Shown here: piece by piece, positions 60,178 to 64,000 of the stretch
Position numbering within the stretch: the stretch's first letter is position 1
Layout: each line of letters opens with the position of its first letter
Assembly: GCA_029580855.1 (NCBI GenBank)
Contig: JAKPQH010000205.1
Span: 62,001-126,000 of the forward strand
From: a bacterium
GTDB lineage: Bacteria; Methylomirabilota; Methylomirabilia; Methylomirabilales; 2-02-FULL-66-22
DNA: 64,000 nt
Direction: 5' to 3'
Position numbers and translations under genes: made by a program
Notes under the pieces: generated by a model
The model's database searches: none
Told to the model about the DNA's origin: nothing
The model's input: only the letters and a program-made list of their open reading frames with translations

Positions 60178-60714
60178 ATGAGATGGATACCGGTCGTTCT
60201 CGTCGTCGCCATCGCGGCCTGGGGCTGCGCTCCGAGCATGGAGCAGCAGCGGTTGGCGCGCCTGGAGGCTCTCCGGCTCGAGCTGGATGGCGCCCTTGCG
60301 GCGTGGCGGATCGATGCGTCGGCCGGCCGTTTCGGCACGAGCGCCGACGCCGCGCTCGCGCTGGTCGCCCGGTACGATATCGTCTATGAACGCTGGGGAC
60401 TGCGTGCCGATCCGCTGACACAGGCCATGCTGGCCTACGCCGTGGCGGCCGCCGTCAGGGTGGACGCGAAGGAGCTCTCGGCCGTTGAGGCGGATGCGCT
60501 GCTCCAAAGAATGCGGGCGGACCTGGAGCGCGCGAGGTCGACCTTGCCCGGGAGCACGACCGCGCGGGCTGCGGAACGGGATGCCGCCCTGCTGGCCTGC
60601 TGGAAGGATTATTGGGCGGCGCACCATCGGACGTTTCAGATCACGTCTCGAAACCCCGTGCGCTGCGAGATCAATTCGGCGGCCGCGGATGCGAAGCCGG
60701 TCGTCTGCCGCTGA
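60178..60714 (+). CDS. Putative lipoprotein of unknown function
   Basis: 178 residues with a lipoprotein signal (IPVVLVVAIAAWGC). The mature part is helix-rich with LEALRLELDGALAAW and several Ala/Leu heptads, and has two further Cys near the C-terminus. ATG 60178 is the start. It lies between the third receiver gene and the pseudopilin gene in the same direction. No recognised domain. Confidence 0.6.
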   Translation: MRWIPVVLVVAIAAWGCAPSMEQQRLARLEALRLELDGALAAWRIDASAGRFGTSADAALALVARYDIVYERWGLRADPLTQAMLAYAVAAAVRVDAKELSAVEADALLQRMRADLERARSTLPGSTTARAAERDAALLACWKDYWAAHHRTFQITSRNPVRCEINSAAADAKPVVCR

Positions 60715-61005
60715 GTGGGGTGACGATGATGGTCCCGCGCGGCCATTGCATGTCCACCGGCAGATCGGCGAACAGCACCGGGCGGCGGTGTGTCGCCGCC
60801 GGCCCGCGGCGCATCGGCGATGGGGCACCGGTGTGTTTTTCACCGCGGAAACGGCATCGCTGATGGAGGCACGACGGCGAACCACGGCTCTTTCCGTGGG
60901 GGCACGCTCGGTGTTTTCAGGTGTGGGGTTGGGGGACGGCTTGATCAGCGGGACGCAACGGCCCCGCACCGTCATGGGACGGTAACCCGATAAGGAGATC
61001 GCCAA

Positions 61006-61458
61006 ATGGCCCGGTCCCGACGGTGGGGACGCCGCGGCTTCACGTTGGTGGAGTTGTTGGTCGTCATCACGATCATCGGGCTGTTGGCCAGCATCGCGAT
61101 TCCGAACCTGCTGAGCGCGCACCGGAAGGCGCGATACGCCCGTGCGGCTTCGGAGTCCAAGACGCTGGTCACGCAGGCCATCCTGTACGGAAACGACAAG
61201 CACGCATACCCGACCAGTGTGGCGGTGATGCGGGCCGCGGGATACGCCAACATGGCGGATGTGGACCCGTGGGGTCTCCCGTGGCAGCTCTCGCCCGGTC
61301 TCACCGCAGGCGCTCCGCCGAGACAGACCGACGACGTCTATGTCTTTAGCCGGGGCGCGACGGCCAGCGGCGTCTTCCCCGTCCCCTTTGTGGTGTTCAC
61401 GGGGGAAAACGGCTCCGTCGGGTTCTCCTCGATTTACGGCTCCTGGAGCGGAGTGTAG
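61006..61458 (+). CDS. Type IV pilin-like/pseudopilin (GspG-like) protein
   Basis: 150 residues. The prepilin signal is a short basic leader, MARSRRWGRRG, then the cleavage context G-FTLVE and the hydrophobic N-helix LLVVITIIGLLASIAIPNLL. Glu at +5 is present. The C-terminal domain is short with a DPWGLPW segment that resembles the GspG/pseudopilin calcium-loop region. AAGGAG ribosome binding site upstream. Orphan in this window: no pil or gsp machinery genes nearby, so assembly needs elsewhere-encoded PilBCD-type proteins. Confidence 0.85.
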   Translation: MARSRRWGRRGFTLVELLVVITIIGLLASIAIPNLLSAHRKARYARAASESKTLVTQAILYGNDKHAYPTSVAVMRAAGYANMADVDPWGLPWQLSPGLTAGAPPRQTDDVYVFSRGATASGVFPVPFVVFTGENGSVGFSSIYGSWSGV

Positions 61459-61681
61459 GCCTCCCCGCGCTTCCGACGCCCCGGCCGCGCCCTCTTCTTC
61501 CCCGGACCGCCGCCCTCGCAATCCCCGCCCGCCACGGCGCGGGCCGTTGTTCGTGTACCCCGCGTGGACAAAATTCCGACTGGACGAGTCAGCGGGGATG
61601 GGGGTAAAGTACAACGCAGCGCGGACGGGAAGCGCGACGATGCGTCGATGATCGGTTCTAGGGTGGGGGAAGGAGACGGGG

Positions 61682-62470
61682 ATGGACCAACTCTTCGAGA
61701 ATCGAGCCAAGCGGATGATCAAGGCGGGGAAGAAGACCGCCGGGGCGTGGGCGCAGCTTTGCAGCCCCCTGTCGGCGGAATGTCTGGCCCGCGGCGGGTT
61801 CGACTGGATTCTCATCGACATGGAGCATGCCGGGGGCGACATCCTGACGCTGGTCTCGCAGTGCCAGGCCGTGGCGGCGACGGGGACGGGTGCCGTGCCG
61901 TTTGTCCGCGTGCCGTGGAACGACCTGGTGTGGATCAAGCGGGTCCTGGACGCCGGGGCCTACGGTCTTATGATCCCGTATGTGAACACCAAAGAGGAGG
62001 CGGTGCGGGCCCTCCAGGCCTGCAGGTATCCGCCCCTGGGGATTCGGGGGATCGCCGGCAGCGTGCGGGCCGCGGGTTACGGCCGCGATACGAGCAGTTA
62101 TCTCAAGCGGGCCAACGACGAGATCTTTGTCATGCTCCAGGTCGAGACGATGCAGGCCATCGAGAACCTGGAGGCGATCGCCGCCGTGCCCGGCGTGGAC
62201 GCCCTCTTCATCGGGCCCATGGACCTGTCGACCTCCATGGGGCATCTCGGAAATCCCGCCCACCCCGACGTGCAGGCGGCCATCGCCACGGTCGAGGCCA
62301 AGGCGCGGAAGCTGGGCATGCCGCTGGGGACCATCTCGGGCAGTTGGGAGCAGGCGAAGGTCCTGTACGACCGGGGATACCAACTCATCACCCTGGTCTC
62401 CGACTCCGTCCTGATCTCCAAGGTCGCCGCGGAGAGCATGGCGAAATTCCGCGAGGTCTTTCCGGCCTAG
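61682..62470 (+). CDS. HpcH/HpaI aldolase family protein
   Basis: 262 residues, TIM barrel of the class II metal-dependent aldolase family. Signatures: FDWILIDMEHAGGD (His general base), GIRGIAGSVRAAGYG, the metal-ligand stretch VMLQVETMQAIEN, and VDALFIGPMDLSTSMG. Cleaves a 2-keto-3-deoxy or 4-hydroxy-2-oxo acid to pyruvate and an aldehyde. AAGGAG lies upstream of the ATG at 61682. Ends before an intrinsic terminator. Not linked by overlap to other catabolic genes. Confidence 0.9.
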   Translation: MDQLFENRAKRMIKAGKKTAGAWAQLCSPLSAECLARGGFDWILIDMEHAGGDILTLVSQCQAVAATGTGAVPFVRVPWNDLVWIKRVLDAGAYGLMIPYVNTKEEAVRALQACRYPPLGIRGIAGSVRAAGYGRDTSSYLKRANDEIFVMLQVETMQAIENLEAIAAVPGVDALFIGPMDLSTSMGHLGNPAHPDVQAAIATVEAKARKLGMPLGTISGSWEQAKVLYDRGYQLITLVSDSVLISKVAAESMAKFREVFPA

Positions 62471-62497
62471 CGCCGTATCGGACCGCCGGCGGACGCG

Positions 62498-62549
62498 ACC
62501 GCCGGGCGTCCCGCCACCGGAACCGGAGGCGGCGCCCGGCGGTTTTTTT
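62498..62549 (+). terminator. Rho-independent terminator after the aldolase gene
   Basis: An 11-bp perfect stem (62498-62508 with 62533-62543), an inner CCGCC/GGCGG stem (62511-62515 with 62528-62532), then a run of seven Ts (62543-62549). A strong intrinsic terminator. Confidence 0.88.
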
Positions 62550-62647
62550 GGCCGACGTGGCGCGGCGGCACAGGAATCCCGTTGAGCGCGGATGATCCCA
62601 TCCGTCCAGCCGCGCGTCCGTCCGGCGTGCGCGGGGGAGATGGTTCG

Positions 62648-63487
62648 GTGCGCATCGACCTCCACATCCATACGACGGCCTCCGACGGCCTTTTGGAGCC
62701 CACCGCGCTGGTGCGCGCGGTCCAAGCGGCGGGGGTGGAGGTGTTCAGCGTCACCGATCACGACAGCGTGGACGCCGTGGACGAGGCGAAGCGGACGGCG
62801 GACGCCGCAGGGCTCGCCCTCGTCACGGGCATCGAACTCAGCGCCTGCTGGGGTCGCGTCGAGTTGCACATCCTCGGCTACTTTATCGACCCCGCGAACG
62901 CGGCGCTGCGCGAGTTTCTCGGCATGACGCGCGACGCGCGTCGCGCGCGCCTCCGTGCGATGCTGAGTCGGCTGCAGGCCATGGGCATGCGGGTGCCGGC
63001 GGACGACGTCCTGGCGCGGGCGCAGAACGGGAACGTCGGCCGGCCCCATCTGGCGCGCGCCCTCGTCGAGCGCGGTTTCGTCGGGACCGCGGACGAGGCG
63101 TTTGACCGGTATCTCGGGGTGGACAAGCCGGCCTACGTTCCGCGCCCCGAGGTGTCCGTCGGGGACGCCATCGGCGTGATCCGCAAGGCGGGCGGGCTCG
63201 CGTCGCTCGCCCACCCCGGCGTCCACGATCGGGACGAGGCGATCCCCGATCTCATCGCCGCGGGTCTCGCGGCGATCGAGGTCTATCACCCCAAGCACAC
63301 CGTCGGCCGGGCGCGCCGGTACCGCAGGATCGCAGAGCAGCGCGGTCTGCTGATCACCGGCGGGTCGGACTTTCACGGGGTCGGCGAGGGGGACCGCGCC
63401 GCCGTGCCCGGTCTCCCGTGTCTGCCCGATGCCGATTATGCGCGGTTGCGGGCCGCGGCCCGGGCGTGCGGCGCCCGACTTCCCTAG
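62648..63487 (+). CDS. PHP-domain phosphoesterase
   Basis: 279 residues from GTG 62648 (GGGGGAG upstream) to the stop. It begins RIDLHIHTTASDG, the PHP metal-binding start, followed by VTDHDSVD, TGIELSA, LASLAHPGVHD and GSDFHG, all containing His/Asp ligands for a trinuclear metal site. Similar proteins hydrolyse nucleoside 3',5'-bisphosphates or 5'-phosphates. The TTG at 62582 extends the ORF but lacks a ribosome binding site. Confidence 0.88.
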   Translation: MRIDLHIHTTASDGLLEPTALVRAVQAAGVEVFSVTDHDSVDAVDEAKRTADAAGLALVTGIELSACWGRVELHILGYFIDPANAALREFLGMTRDARRARLRAMLSRLQAMGMRVPADDVLARAQNGNVGRPHLARALVERGFVGTADEAFDRYLGVDKPAYVPRPEVSVGDAIGVIRKAGGLASLAHPGVHDRDEAIPDLIAAGLAAIEVYHPKHTVGRARRYRRIAEQRGLLITGGSDFHGVGEGDRAAVPGLPCLPDADYARLRAAARACGARLP

Positions 63488-63588
63488 CGGCGGATCCCGA
63501 CGGGTGGGTCTCGAATTCTCCTGCAAGGGGTCGGCGAATCGAGGAGTTAGGGCGCGTCCTGGACGCCGGCGCGGCTTGCCAGTGCCCC

Positions 63589-63594
63589 TATAAT
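63589..63594 (+). promoter_or_regulatory. Lone TATAAT before the Lrp-like gene
   Basis: Consensus -10 hexamer TATAAT without a recognisable -35 at 16 to 18 nt, 52 nt upstream of the start codon. Confidence 0.3.
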
Positions 63595-63646
63595 CCAGTA
63601 TCATTTCCCGACCTCGCCGGCACGAGTCGAAGGGACCGCTCGGATC

Positions 63647-64000
63647 ATGGACGAACACGACAGGCGCTTGCTGAACGCGATTCAGGCCGAATTTCCCCTC
63701 GTCTCGCGGCCGTTCGAGGCGCTGGGGGCGCAGGTCGGCCTCGCCGAGACCGACGTGATGGCTCGGCTCGGCGAGCACAAGCAGCGAAAGATCATCCGAC
63801 AGATCGGCGGCATCTTCGACACGCGCAGTCTCGGGTATCAGAGCAGCCTCGTGGCCATGCGCGTCCCCTCCGAACGCGTGGACGCGGCCGCCGAGGCGGT
63901 CAACGGCCACCCCGGTGTCAGTCACAACTATCGGCGCGACCACGTCTTCAACCTGTGGTTCACGATCGCCGTGCCGCCGGCCAGCGACCTCCGCTGGACC
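63647..64000 (+). CDS. Siroheme-decarboxylase-like AsnC/Lrp-fold protein (3' partial)
   Basis: 118 codons are visible, running off the right edge. From ATG 63647: MDEHDRRLLNAIQAEFPLV, then KQRKIIRQIGGIFDTRSLGY and HPGVSHNYRRDHVFNLWFT. This pattern, with the His/Tyr residues before FNLWFT, is that of AhbA/AhbB/NirDLGH siroheme decarboxylases rather than of a DNA-binding Lrp. They act in the alternative heme pathway or in heme d1 biosynthesis. The second half is missing, so AhbA versus AhbB cannot be decided. Confidence 0.8.
   Translation, partial: MDEHDRRLLNAIQAEFPLVSRPFEALGAQVGLAETDVMARLGEHKQRKIIRQIGGIFDTRSLGYQSSLVAMRVPSERVDAAAEAVNGHPGVSHNYRRDHVFNLWFTIAVPPASDLRWT

Overview
The window is GC-rich, densely coded DNA from a diderm bacterium: it carries RND efflux parts, Lgt, many lipobox proteins, prepilin-type and Tat signals, and FeoB. 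GC-rich third positions put long shadow frames opposite nearly every gene. The gene mix suggests a soil or sediment heterotroph, possibly of the Methylomirabilota/Rokubacteria type or a delta-like lineage: Liv and TRAP uptake with CoA transferase/lyase enzymes, a UPF0182 membrane protein, a siroheme-decarboxylase-like Lrp protein, CxxC-receiver proteins, bactofilin and GlnRS. That placement is inference from gene content, with no 16S or marker tree. I saw no tRNA, rRNA, CRISPR, IS element, phage gene or attachment site.

Layout. 0-4.7 kb: the end of moaE, a UPF0182 membrane protein and an orphan RND adaptor. 4.7-9.5 kb: a branched-chain-amino-acid-type ABC operon (livF, G, M, H and a Tat-exported binding protein). 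It is divergent from 9.7-15.9 kb, which holds a translationally coupled class III CoA transferase and HMG-CoA-lyase family enzyme, then a TRAP operon (dctPQM) and a PEP-mutase/isocitrate-lyase family enzyme. Together these look like an organic-acid uptake and catabolism island. 16.0-19.8 kb: an RND permease, possibly from a leaderless mRNA, with a PII-like protein. 19.8-26.7 kb: small proteins, an SDR, then lgt, ubiX, an LpdD-like gene, a small exported protein, an enolase-superfamily enzyme and a ferritin-like gene.

26.7-46.9 kb is nearly all minus-strand and devoted to metals and export. It has a Fur-family-led znuACB operon, a TetR-HlyD-ATPase-ATPase-permease-permease exporter (CecR/YbhGFSR type), an FbpA plus fused FbpB-FbpC ferric transporter, a Fur-DtxR-FeoB operon and an M16 protease pair. 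47.3-53.5 kb: a ferritin-like gene with a textbook sigma-54 promoter, an 85-aa ORF with a clear terminator, a geranylgeranyl-reductase-family flavoprotein with CopA, and a PanE-like reductase.

53.7-61.5 kb is the most unusual stretch. It contains three orphan receiver proteins that share the same N-terminal four-cysteine ribbon, a bactofilin and a 120-aa protein that share an LDRR/ERR basic motif, two unknown small proteins and a pseudopilin, around glnS. I read it as a candidate uncharacterised envelope or signalling module. The right end has an HpcH/HpaI aldolase, a PHP phosphoesterase and the start of a siroheme-decarboxylase-like gene.

Several promoters are legible as sigma-70 elements, often with a GCTTGAC-type -35. 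Both metal-responsive operons carry a Fur-box-like element directly downstream of the -10.
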